Part shown: positions 50,490 to 60,154 of the stretch, in pieces
Numbering within the stretch: position 1 is the first letter of the stretch
How the letters are laid out: the number at the start of each line of letters is the position of its first letter
Assembly (NCBI GenBank): GCA_020226215.1
Contig: CM035235.1
Span: 40,349,457-40,413,456 of the forward strand
DNA length: 64,000 nt
Origin: Sindora glabra
Lineage: Eukaryota > Streptophyta > Magnoliopsida > Fabales > Fabaceae
Direction: 5' to 3'
Program-made: the position numbers and the translations under genes
Notes under the pieces: generated by a model
Databases searched by the model: none
The model's input: the letters and a program-made list of their open reading frames with translations, nothing else
Told to the model about the DNA's origin: nothing

Positions 50490-52956
50490 ATGGCATCCAC
50501 TTCCCGACGCGTTGATCCTGGACTACAGGATCCTTCACTTCTGACGGCTCAGGACTCACACATATCCTAGTCGATTTGGGCAGGCCATGTATGGAAATAG
50601 TTAGATCTTAAAGTCAGTTAAACCTTTTCTGTATTGTCAGATGCAATAATTATTAATCTTTTTTTTTGCAGCCTGACCGTGTGTTGAGGATTCGACGGGC
50701 TCATCACTACCATCACCAGCAGTTGTCGGAGTTGATTGTCCCCTTGTTACGAGAGGCAGGTTTTTACGGCCTGGTGATGTGCGAGTTTGTGCTGATTGAC
50801 CATCAGTTGATCAGTGCTTTTGTAGAGAGGTGGAGGCTGGAGACACACACTTTTCACATGCCGTAGGGAGAGACGACTATTACATTGCAGGATGTTACTT
50901 TTCAGCTCGGCCTACCCATTGACGGTTGAGCAGTGACGGGCCCTACTGTGTAGGGATGGGGAGCCCTGATAGAGGAGTATTTGGGACTGTAGTTACCGGT
51001 GGACGAGAATGGCATCAGAGGGGGGCGACTGAGGATGAGTTGGTTGGAGAAGCATTTCACTCATCTTTTAGATGATGCGGATGAGGTGACAGTGCAGAGA
51101 TTCACCCGAGCCTACATTTTACGTCTCATTGGTGGGACGTTATTTCCAGACCACTCCGGCACGTATGTCCACCTCATGCACTTACCCTTGCTTAGAGACT
51201 TCCATGAGGCTGGGACGTACAGTTGGGGATCTGCCTGCCTGGCCTATCTGTACAGAGAGCTCTGTAAGGCCGCTACTCTAGATTACAGGGAGATAGGAGG
51301 GTGTTGCCTACTATGCAGCTTTGGGCATGGGATAGATTTTCCACTATCGCCCTCGCGATTATTGTTTCAGACATACCAAAGGGAGATGCAAGGATTAGCC
51401 CCCTAGGCCGCAGGTTAGAAAAATTTTCAATTTACACTTGTAATTAAGTTAACTTTTAAGTTGTTTAACTTAGTTATTGTACTTGGTAGGTGGTACTATC
51501 AAAAGACGTTCCAGGATAGTCTGACACACAGCCTACCTTATTATAGTTACGTGCTGGATCGTCTTCGTCTCGACCAGGTATGAAGGGGATAATGTATATT
51601 TTTATTTCATTCCTTTATCCATTTCATTGTCACATTTAAATGACAATATAAATGTGTAATTTCAGATCACCTGGATCCCGTACACTGAGGTGGTCACCGC
51701 ATCACTTCCTCAGTACTGTTTTGACGGGAGTGACATGTGGACAGCAGTGGTGCCACTCATATACTTTCAGATTGTCGAGTGGCACCAGTCAGATAGGGTT
51801 TTGCAGCAGTTTGGACTATGCCAGCCTATTCCTGAGCCACCAAAGCAGGTGGCGGAGGTTCATTGCCTTCACTTGTCCGGTGGCATGATGAGGAGTGGCA
51901 CATCCGGCATCAGCCGTACATTGCACTTTGGGATATCTGCCGAGACTTGTGTGCAATCGCCGAGCCAACCACACGACTAGTCCTAGGCCCACGGTACGAG
52001 TACATGGCATGGTACAGACGGGTTACTAGGCGATTTATTACACTCGTTGGGAGAGCACTAGACCTTGTGGTAATACTGCGTGCTAGTTATCTATGTTTGA
52101 TTTTCTTCCTATGCATTAGTATTGTAACTAACTTTAATGTCAAAAATTTGCACAGATAGATGAGGTGTTCACACTACACGACTTCACTACACCTGAGGGG
52201 CAGTCTAAGTTCACCTTCGATGCGCTTAAATCAGCGATAGACTCCATCCTTCATGCCATTCAGGAAGTTAATCATGTGATTATTGACTCACATGCGGAGC
52301 TAGCTCCTCATGCCCATCATATCCCAGACCCTATGGAGGGTGACCATGATCAGCCTCGTACTTGTCAACGTCGTCGCACTGCTCCACGACCTATGTTGCA
52401 GGTTGATGTTCTGTCCACTTCGACAGTGCAACAAACTCCATCATCGACTGCCCAGGACACCATGATGATGATGCCAGATATGACTGCCTCATCTCATATG
52501 TACCCTACTGCACCTGATGATCCTTCATCTTCCACCATGTTCCCGGCTGCACTATATAGTCCGTCATAATTCCAAATGTACCATCTTACTTCTGGTGTTC
52601 CATTCTCATTTCAGGCATTTCCACATATACCAAGAGTTTCATCTTCATTCCATGTCTTTCCTTCCAGTGAAACTGGTCCATCACAGCCATATCGTCCTGC
52701 ATTTGATCTACATACTCAGGATCAGGGATCAGCACTTGGTGGCATGATGACAGATGACTCAGTACTTGTAGATAGAGGTAGAGGTGGAGGTGGAGGCAGA
52801 GCGGGAGCCAGAGACAGAGGTAGAGCGGGAGCTGGAGGTAGAGGAGCCACAGACACTGGAGATGTGACTCCCGAGCCTGCACAGAGGGTTAGTAGATATG
52901 GCCGCCACATTACCGATCCTGGATGTGGGATTGGACATCACTTACGTAGACATTAG
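50490..52956 (+). pseudogene. Plant mobile domain (PMD) gene, five exons, degenerate
   Basis: Exons as read: 50,490-50,588, 50,672-51,413, 51,490-51,577, 51,666-52,069 and 52,156-52,956. All introns have GT and AG ends, and most junctions keep phase. Start MASTSRRVDPGLQDPSLL; the PMD core includes LIVPLLREAGFYGLV, FVERWRLETHTFHMP, TITLQDVTFQLGLPIDG, FTRAYILRLIGGTLFPDHSG, a PTMQLWAWDRF block, PLGRRW across intron 2 and HIRHQPYIALWD. The C-terminus is low complexity with a Gly/Arg/Ala-rich run and ends in HHLRRH. PMD (aminotransferase-like plant mobile domain) proteins occur in MULEs and gypsy elements and as domesticated MAIN/MAIL1 silencing factors. Lesions: TAG 50,568, TAG 50,864, TGA 50,927, TAG 50,951, TAG 50,990, TAA 52,567, and frameshifts near 51,305 and 51,880. 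Its role within the MULE is unknown. Confidence 0.88.
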
Positions 52957-53330
52957 TTTTCTTTTTCATGTTTATTGTACATTTATGCACATCTATCTTA
53001 CTACTTTATTGCCAAACATCAACATTTAGGAAGATTTTGATTATTACGACATTTTTATCTTTTTGCGTAGGTATTTATATCAATTTTAATTATCAATTCC
53101 TCTCACAAATACATAATCAATTCAATTCTCATATAACGCATTAAATATATGTAATTTTTTCTAATAACATCCTTCTAACTAGAATTTATTCTCTCCTCTG
53201 GTATTTTATTTTCATAACTTTAATTATTATAAATTATTAACAAACATAAATTAATTACAATTTTTTTACAACAATGTGTGCTTATTTTTTTTCTAATGAT
53301 AAGGATTATTCCATGTTCCACATCTCGTTG
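52957..53330. other. AT-rich DNA between PMD pseudogene and nested MULE
   Basis: No gene is visible. The sequence probably holds the PMD 3' untranslated region. Confidence 0.5.
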
Positions 53331-54241
53331 GGCAAAAGTACCGATTTACTATTTTTTTAGAAACTATTTTTCATTTTACCATTTTTTCAAAATATTTTAC
53401 CAAAATATGCACAGCGGTGGAGAGATGCCAAACCGAATGGCGCTTCTGAGGGCAGTCGAGGCACATCTCCCAAATTTTAAGTTAATATATAAATAATAGA
53501 AAATAATAAACTTTAAAATAATTAGAATATTTAGTTTTTTTTATAAAAGTAATGATAATGACATCTCCCAAATTTAATAACTAACATTGTTAATATTTTA
53601 TTTTCACAATTGTTATAATTATCTATTCTTTTATTTATTTATCATGTTCAAATAAATAAAAAATATTAAAATAAATTAATAAATTTTATCTTCATAATAT
53701 GAAATATATAATTATTTTTTAATTAAATTTTTTTCTCATTATTTATTTTAATATTATTAGTGAATAAAGGAATAAATAGTTATAATAAATATAAAAAAAT
53801 TAATAATATTAATTATAATATTTGAAGGCTGAATAACCATTATCCTTGAAAATGACATTAAATGCTATGTTTGTTCAATACGTTATGAGTTGATTCCACT
53901 AAATATTGAGGTTAAAACAAGTAGTACAATTGTCAACGTAGATGGGGATGCTGGCCATGTACAATACTAAAATCCAAGTCTTTTGGATCCACAGTAGACA
54001 CGGTCACCGGCTAATTAACTTTAACTTAGAAATGAGGAGCGAGGCCAACGACGCCAGATCGCCTGACGTCCCTTCCTTCGAGCGCCAACGGTGCCATTTC
54101 GTCTGGCGTCCCTCGACCGACCTTAGAGGTGCCATTCGGTTTAGCGTCTCTCCGTCGCTGTGCGTATTTTGATAAAATATTTCGAAGGAATGGTAAAACG
54201 AAAAATAGTTTCTAAAAAAATAGTAAATCGATACTTTTGCC
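53331..54241. mobile_element. Non-autonomous MULE, 911 bp, nested in the larger MULE
   Basis: The ends are GGCAAAAGTACCGATTTACT (left) and, in reverse complement, GGCAAAAGTATCGATTTACT (right). The inverted repeat continues for about 95 bp through AGAAACTATTTTTC, GTTTTACCATT, AAATATTTTA.CAAAATA and GCACAGCG. The flanks TCTCGTTG (53,323-53,330) and TCTCATTG (54,242-54,249) match at 7 of 8, consistent with a decayed 8-9 bp duplication. The interior is AT-rich and non-coding, with GCGCC-type motif pairs beside both TIRs. The TIRs resemble those of the enclosing MULE, so it is probably a cross-mobilised relative. Confidence 0.85.
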
Positions 54242-54249
54242 TCTCATTG

Positions 54250-54985
54250 CTAAAATATTTTATCATTGTGACGAAATAAAAAGGAATTAATTCATGTTAT
54301 AATTTTAATTTCATTACAAAATGAAAAGATTATTACAACGAAATAATCATATTTTTTTTTATTTTCAACTATCTTCAACTTTGTCATTTCGTATTTTTTT
54401 TGTTACAAAATAAAAATAATTTTATTGAAATAAATACAAAGTAGCAAGAATATTATTGGAATAAATATAAAATAAAAAGAAATATATTTATTTCGTTATA
54501 TTTCTTCTCGTTTTCAACAAACTTCAACTTCGTATATAAAGAATATTATTGAATAATTCAATAAATTTGCTTATGTGTAATAACGTATTAAATAATTACT
54601 TGTAATATTATAATTTTGAACAATGGAAGTATATAATTCTAAAAAATGATAAATATTAAGTGTCATTGGATCAAATTTTGAGAGACATTAATATAAATTA
54701 CGTAATTATTCTTTATTGATTCTATCTTTTATTTTAATAATATTTAATTATTTACTAAATATTTATTATTTTTATTAAAAATATTATTATCATTAACTAC
54801 TTTCTTATTTGATCCTATAATAAATTAATGTATTAAATATCAAAGTGGAATAAAATATTTTTTTATGATATCAAATATAATTATGAAATGAGTAATTTAT
54901 TTTTAAAAATTTATTTTAATTCACAATCACATATTATTCATTTTTAAAATTTTTATTTTGAAATGACAGTTAAAATTTTTGTTTT
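54250..54985. other. AT-rich 3' internal region of the large MULE
   Basis: No coding frame. TTTTCAACTATCTTCAACTT near 54,363 and TTTTCAACAAACTTCAACTTCG near 54,512 are imperfect repeats. Confidence 0.5.
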
Positions 54986-55098
54986 GAAATGGCAGTAAGG
55001 GTGCCATTCAATGTGGTGCCCTGAAGCCATACCGGAGGCGCCATTTGGACTGGCGCCTCCTCCTTGAGGGCGCCTTCCGGGCTGGCGCCTCCTCCCTC
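54986..55098 (-). repeat. Subterminal array of paired GGCGCC motifs, right end
   Basis: Three pairs are visible: GGTGCC and GGTGCC near 55,000, then GGCGCC and GGCGCC near 55,027 and 55,042, then GGCGCC and GGCGCC near 55,069 and 55,084. Starts within each pair are about 15 bp apart, as at the left end. The array sits directly inside the right TIR. Confidence 0.85.
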
Positions 55099-55181
55099 AA
55101 CGCGTATTTTGGTAATATATTTTCAAACAGCGGCAAAATGGAAATAAGTTTTTGAAAAAACAATAAATTGGTAATTTACCC
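55099..55181 (-). repeat. MULE terminal inverted repeat, right
   Basis: Reverse complement begins GGGTAAATTACC and ends ATTACCAAAATACGCG; it pairs imperfectly with 43,997-44,077 and abuts the 9-bp target duplication at 55,182. Confidence 0.85.
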
Positions 55182-55190
55182 GCCATAGTA
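55182..55190. repeat. 9-bp target site duplication, right copy (GCCATAGTA)
   Basis: Exact repeat of 43,988-43,996, immediately outside the right TIR of the MULE. Confidence 0.95.
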
Positions 55191-55680
55191 TTGAAAAGTC
55201 TTCTTTAATTCTGTTCCTTTTTTTCTTTGTGACTGTATTAACAGTGTTGATAGGACTCAGATCCAGATTCATCTTATACAGTGTATTTACAAATTTATTA
55301 GTGTCTACAATAGTCAAACCTTGGAATATATTTACCTTCTTACCTCTAAAATTATAATTATAGCCTTAAAAGTCTAAAGCTACAACTGATATTAGGTTTC
55401 TTCTTATGAAAAGAACAAAAATAACATCCTTAAGTACTAACTCGTGTCCAATAGACAACCATAAAAACATATCCCTTATGAGTTCTACTTCTACTTTCTC
55501 ACCATTTCCCACTCTGACAATCAGTTCACCATTATTTAGTTTTCTAAAGTTTCTTAATGGTTAGGATGAATTGGTGACATGGATTATGGAACCGCTATCA
55601 AGCCACTGGGTATTTGATGGCATATCCACTAGATTAGACTTGAAACAAACATTAGCCTAATCCTTTTTCATTGTCCTATT
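55191..55680 (-). pseudogene. pro: Copia protease and GAG-pre-integrase remnant
   Basis: On the minus strand the frame gives VDMPSNTQWLDSGSIIHVTNSS, with the DSG active-site motif of copia protease at 55,591-55,599, then NGELIVRVGNGEKVEVE, FVLFIRRNLISVVALDF (with stops), then KFVNTLYKMNLDLSPINTV and EDFSILW at the MULE junction. The last part is the start of the GAG-pre-integrase block, which continues on the other side at 43,987. Stops follow NSS and others. Confidence 0.85.
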
Positions 55681-57096
55681 CAATATCTTTTTGGAGTTTT
55701 GTTACATAATGACTGAGGAATAATACATTAAACATTAATGCATTATAACATAATCATGCCATTATTTTCCTCACAATATTTAAATATAAAACCTTACATA
55801 GTATCATGTTATTAAATCAAACAACAAAAGGTATTTTTGGCTTTACAATATGATACAAGAGCCAAATGTTATATCCTTAAAATACTAATACTAAAGGGTA
55901 TTTAAGTAATTTAGATATATAACACTCAACTCTGCACTTATACTATAACCAACAAACTATATTAATAATATAATATTGAAGGGCATTTATGTCATTAATA
56001 CAACCTCTTCCTCTTTAAATAATTTTTCATATTAAAATTAAACTAAAAAATTTATGTAATTAGCCTTATAAAGGTAGGTATGCAATTACACAAATTTTTC
56101 ATTGTATAACGCAAGTCATCAATAATTTTTCTTTTAACAAATACAACACCAAAGAATTATTAAAATGTGCAAACAATATCCAAAAATTCCATAAAAATTT
56201 CAAAAGTTAGACAATATATTAAAGAACATGCAATAAAATTTTCATCTTAAAATAAGCTTGTTTGAGTATTCAAATAAAATAGGTAAAAATTAATCAAAAT
56301 TAATTTTATTATGAAAAATTCCAAAAAAATATCCATCAGAAAGTACTTAAAGAGTGAAGTATTGTAGTATACGCACCACCACCAACTGTTGTCAGAAAGG
56401 TGGCACGTAGCCCCCATATGCTAGTTGTGCGATGTGCATGCTTACCTTTTTCAACTAGAAATTGGATTGTGGGTTTGGCAATATGACTCAGTCTAGACCT
56501 AGTTTCAACTCGACAATTTCTTGGCCGATTTTGCACAATTTTCAATATGATTTTCATGATTTTCTCGCCTAAAATTTTAATTCTAACCTTTCTCTATCTA
56601 TACCTATGAGTTTCTTAGCCAAAACTACTTAAAAAAATGTAATCTTAAATCATAAAAAATTTAAGTTTTAAGCCATCAAAGTTTCAATTTTTAAGGGTAA
56701 AAGGCTTATATTTTATGTATCTCACATCTCTACAATTCCCTTTAAAAAACTTGATTTAAACTACCCATTGTTTCCTCTCAACTTCTTTGATTTCATAAAA
56801 GTTCATCAATGGAGGTTCAATAATGGGTGTTTGGTATTGTTCTTGCAGGTTTCAAATTTTTTATACAATCTCAACCAAAATTCCATAGATGTATATTAGG
56901 TTTCTACTAGATTTTGAATTTTTTTATAATTATTGTAATAGTATTTATATATCTAACAGATTTAAATGTTATTACCACACAAATTCACATCCATGGTAGA
57001 AAATTCAATATAAGAGAAAATTTCTAAACAATTATACAAGGATAGATATTAGTCAAAACTCCACCAAATTAACTATAACCAAAAAACAAAAACTAG
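55681..57096. other. Copia gag and leader region, mostly unrecognisable
   Basis: This should hold gag between the primer-binding site and protease. I cannot read a gag core or zinc knuckle in any frame; a small part near 55,680 may be the gag end. The region is either heavily decayed or partly replaced by unrelated DNA. Confidence 0.4.
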
Positions 57097-57110
57097 ACTT
57101 TAATACCAAT
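57097..57110 (-). promoter_or_regulatory. Primer-binding site of the copia element (tRNA-Met type)
   Basis: On the minus strand, directly after the 5' LTR, the sequence is AT-TGGTATTAAAGTC, close to the usual plant copia site TGGTATCAGAGC complementary to the initiator tRNA-Met. It fixes the 57.1-57.5 kb repeat as the 5' LTR. Confidence 0.75.
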
Positions 57111-57541
57111 TGTAAGAAAAACTTAATGATAATAATAATAAAATTATTCACCATAATCTTGGCCTTTGATTGTAGCAAGATAGGAAGGAAAGTATAATTA
57201 TAAAATTGCATGTAATATTTAACTTTATACATATTAGCCATCAAAAGCACAAAGTTTGAAATTGATGTATTAGGGAATTCCTCCTTTAGCAATCTCTCAA
57301 TTATTATGTAACAGGTTTCACCGATGGAGCAGAAAATCTAAGACTTAAGAGATGTAAAATAAGGACCATTTTATATATAATGTAATTCGGCTTCTAGATC
57401 CTATCCATCATAGGATCCAAACCCATTTATTAGTGTTAGGCCAAGTATCCATATGCCCATATACAATTGTTACATATATTAGGTCTAACTAATAGTAATT
57501 CTTTTATTAGTAAATTATGTATGTTCCATAAAATATTAACA
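57111..57541 (-). repeat. Copia 5' LTR (right-hand copy)
   Basis: About 431 bp matching 40,480-40,910 with substitutions and small indels. It begins TG and ends CA on the plus strand. Confidence 0.9.
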
Positions 57542-57546
57542 ACTAT

Positions 57547-59005
57547 AGGAACAAGAACCTTTATATCAAATTGGAGTCCTTGCATATGTATATTCTATAT
57601 AGATGGTCTACCTTCAATATTCTTACCATATTAATTGGTCAAGTAGAAATGTTGACAAAAGAATTTATTTATGCAATGAAATAGCCTTACATCCATAAAA
57701 AGGTGTTGTCCCTATCGTGATCACTTTCGAGAAGCTTAAGAAGTTACAAGTTATCTATGTATATCTTTTCAAAACTAATAAATATGGTTCTATCAAATAT
57801 AATCTTCATGTTTTTGTACTTTAAAACTATGAGTCTAGTATTTTAAAAATAAAATTATTGCACCACCCGATCTAGTCAGTATCATGCAAAAAACAATGGA
57901 TATCAATGGACATAGAAAGTAATCATCTACATGAAACCTATTAAAGAATAGGCAAAGTGATAAAATGCTAATGGTTGTAATTTCTTTTGGTCTAAGCTTT
58001 AAATTCCTTACCATCATCACTAATATCAGGAATAGAAAATTCATGGTCTCCTCAATAAAACTTTCATGCAAATTCATCATCTCATAATCAACCATGGCAG
58101 TGCGATATGGAGTAAAGCAAAAAACATTCTTCGAATCTAAGACTAAATCTAATAAGTTTACCTTTTCTAAATCATACCATGCTCATGCTTATAGAGACAT
58201 CATTCTTGTAATTGCCAATCTTGAAATAAGCGAGTTAACTCTAAAACTCTCTAATAGAAATAGATGAAGAAAGTTTATGTTAACAAAAGCTCTGGACCAC
58301 ATACCTTCCTTGAGAAGTTATTAATTGACTCTACAATTAGTCCAATCATAAATAAAATCTTATCAAATAGAATGGGACCAAAGAAAAGAGTACTTCTCGC
58401 ATCATAAAGGTCGTATACAAGAAAACATTAAGGCTTTTGCTTTTTGTAAGGACCTTAAGAATACAAAATAGCTTGGCCAATATGTGATAAATGCAAGAAA
58501 ATATAGGTCTTCCTCAGAGTGTACTTTGAATTAGGTCTCAATCTCCTAGTTGTACATCCAGTACAATTATCAAAAGTGAACTCTAATTCTCACAAAAAGT
58601 AATCAATCCAAATAAAAAAAAATGTTTGTTTCTTGAAGTCTTAGTTGTAGTAAAAGTCCTGTTGCAAATCTTTTATCTATTTAGATCCTTCAAATAAGTA
58701 CTTCCTACTAAACTTCCCTTTAATTTGTTTATGATTTATGCAATGTTATACTTAAAGCAAGTATCTGGAATATTGATCTCACTAAAAATAAAGGTTTTAT
58801 AGAGTACAGATATTATCAAATGTGGGTGTGAAATTGCTTTCCCGATCAAGAATGTGTGACTAATACAACTCTAACTCCTCACCATTAAGTCCAGACCTTC
58901 GTTATTGCATACCACTCAAGGATTTCATGAAACTTTAATTGCCTCCTTAATACCAACAGCCTTCAGGTGACTAACATTGTCATTATCATTCATAATCATG
59001 TTTAG
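57547..59005. other. Unassigned DNA, probably decayed repeat
   Basis: No readable protein domain in six frames; the 86-codon minus-strand frame at 57,835-58,095 has no recognisable motif. It continues the host sequence interrupted by the copia element at 40,474. Confidence 0.4.
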
Positions 59006-60154
59006 TGATAAATGCACAATTGCACTGAAATTTTATGTGTTTTGTCACTCATTTACTTAGTATCTTGTGCAAATTAATTGAGAAAGGATACTTATATGCT
59101 CGATATTTTATTTTTAGGTTTTGAAGTGACACATTTGAGCATTAGAAAAGGATCCGGAGGCAAAACCATGCAAATTGTGGAGAATCGAAGCAAAGTTGTT
59201 CACATGACAAAGAACACGGGGTATGGGAACCCCGTGTGGAATGCCGTGTATCCTTCTGGAATGCTTCGAAGCTTCACTGAGCTGCTCGCAAAAGAACACG
59301 GGGTTGAACACGGGCCGTGTCATATCCCGTGTACCATACTGCCTGACACTTTGTAAGTAAATATGGGGAGTGTCACACCCCGTGTATCATGCTACTCAAC
59401 CTTCGCAGAGAAACACGGGGTATAACACGGGTCGTGTCATACCCCGTGTACTTTACCTATACAAGTTTTGTGCGAAAATTTGAAAGGGAGAGGAGGAGAA
59501 CCAAAAATTTGAAAGGGGAGCCGTGAGTAGAAACCCTAGGAGAGACCCAAACTCACCAAAGGCAACTGCTAATCGTGGATTCAAGCAAAGAATTGAAGAT
59601 TCAAGCAAGGAATTCGTAGAGCTTCATGACTTGTTTGAATTCCTTCTCTGCTTTTTAGTTTTCTGCTAGTTGTGTAATGACTTCACACTAAACCCTAGTG
59701 CTCAGCTGGGGTAAACTTGTTCATGAATTTATGGATTTGATTTTTATATAATCTAGCTTAATTTACTGTTGATTAATGATTTGATTATATTTTTTTGTAC
59801 TTGAACAAACCAATACTTTTGGAATATTGGATTTGTGTGATAGATTAGTTAATTCTAGGTTGGAATGACCAATTAATTAATCGGACCTTGTATGATCATT
59901 GAGAATATCAATTAGACTTAGGAATTAAGCTAATTGGATTCTTTTGCACAGGATGAAATGTCCAAGAATGGATTCTAAAGCAATGTTAATGCAACCTAGA
60001 TGAGTGATTACTAGAGAAATTCTGGGCACTTAATCTTTTGATTAGTAGCTAGTAGCCTTGCAATAAGGTATAACTTATTTTTGGTAATCCAGCAATATAA
60101 ATTAACAGTAAATCAAAGTCTAGTCACTCATGCAGAGAGCCTAATTTTCCTACA
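59006..60154 (+). repeat. LTR-like sequence with CACGGG/CCCGTG palindromes
   Basis: Starts TGATAAATGCACAATTGC and ends near TTTTCCTACA. Between 59,210 and 59,450 the words AACACGGGGT, ACGGGCCGTGTCAT, CCCCGTGT and CACGGGTCGTGTCA recur, forming many small inverted repeats. Such motifs are familiar in long LTRs of plant gypsy elements. No coding domain is present; the 92- and 69-codon frames here are by-products of the GC-rich repeats. No matching second LTR or clear target duplication is seen, so it may be a solo LTR. Confidence 0.5.

Larger units (their letters stand above)
43997..55181 (+). mobile_element. Mutator-like element (MULE) carrying MURA and a plant mobile domain gene, 11.2 kb
   Basis: Perfect 9-bp target duplication GCCATAGTA on both sides, imperfect TIRs of about 85 bp, GGCGCC motif arrays just inside both TIRs, a MURA-type transposase pseudogene (47,735-50,224) and a PMD pseudogene (50,490-52,956). 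Both genes point the same way. A TATA-like box and a long 5' leader intron precede MURA. Association of PMD genes with MULEs is established for plants; the detailed arrangement here, including paired subterminal GGCGCC motifs, is read directly from the sequence. Both genes carry several stops, so the element is no longer autonomous. Confidence 0.92.
40480..57541 (-). mobile_element. Ty1-copia retrotransposon, both LTRs kept, split by a nested MULE
   Basis: Two direct repeats (40,480-40,910 and 57,111-57,541) bound a minus-strand copia element. A tRNA-Met-type primer-binding site lies beside the right-hand LTR and a purine tract beside the left-hand LTR, fixing the minus orientation. Protease, GAG-pre-integrase, integrase, RT and RNase H follow in copia order. 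Flanking GCTAT (40,475-40,479) and ACTAT (57,542-57,546) match at 4 of 5 as a target duplication. Removing the MULE and one copy of its 9-bp duplication leaves about 5.87 kb, a normal copia length. Frameshifts, stops and a poorly recognisable gag show it is long dead. Confidence 0.9.

Noticed and set aside
50666..52956. Separate short ORFs as independent genes
   Set aside because: They are pieces of one PMD pseudogene joined by introns and broken by stops and frameshifts.
59078..59356. 92-codon frame and its antisense partner
   Set aside because: Lies on the CACGGG/CCCGTG repeats of an LTR-like sequence; open by composition.
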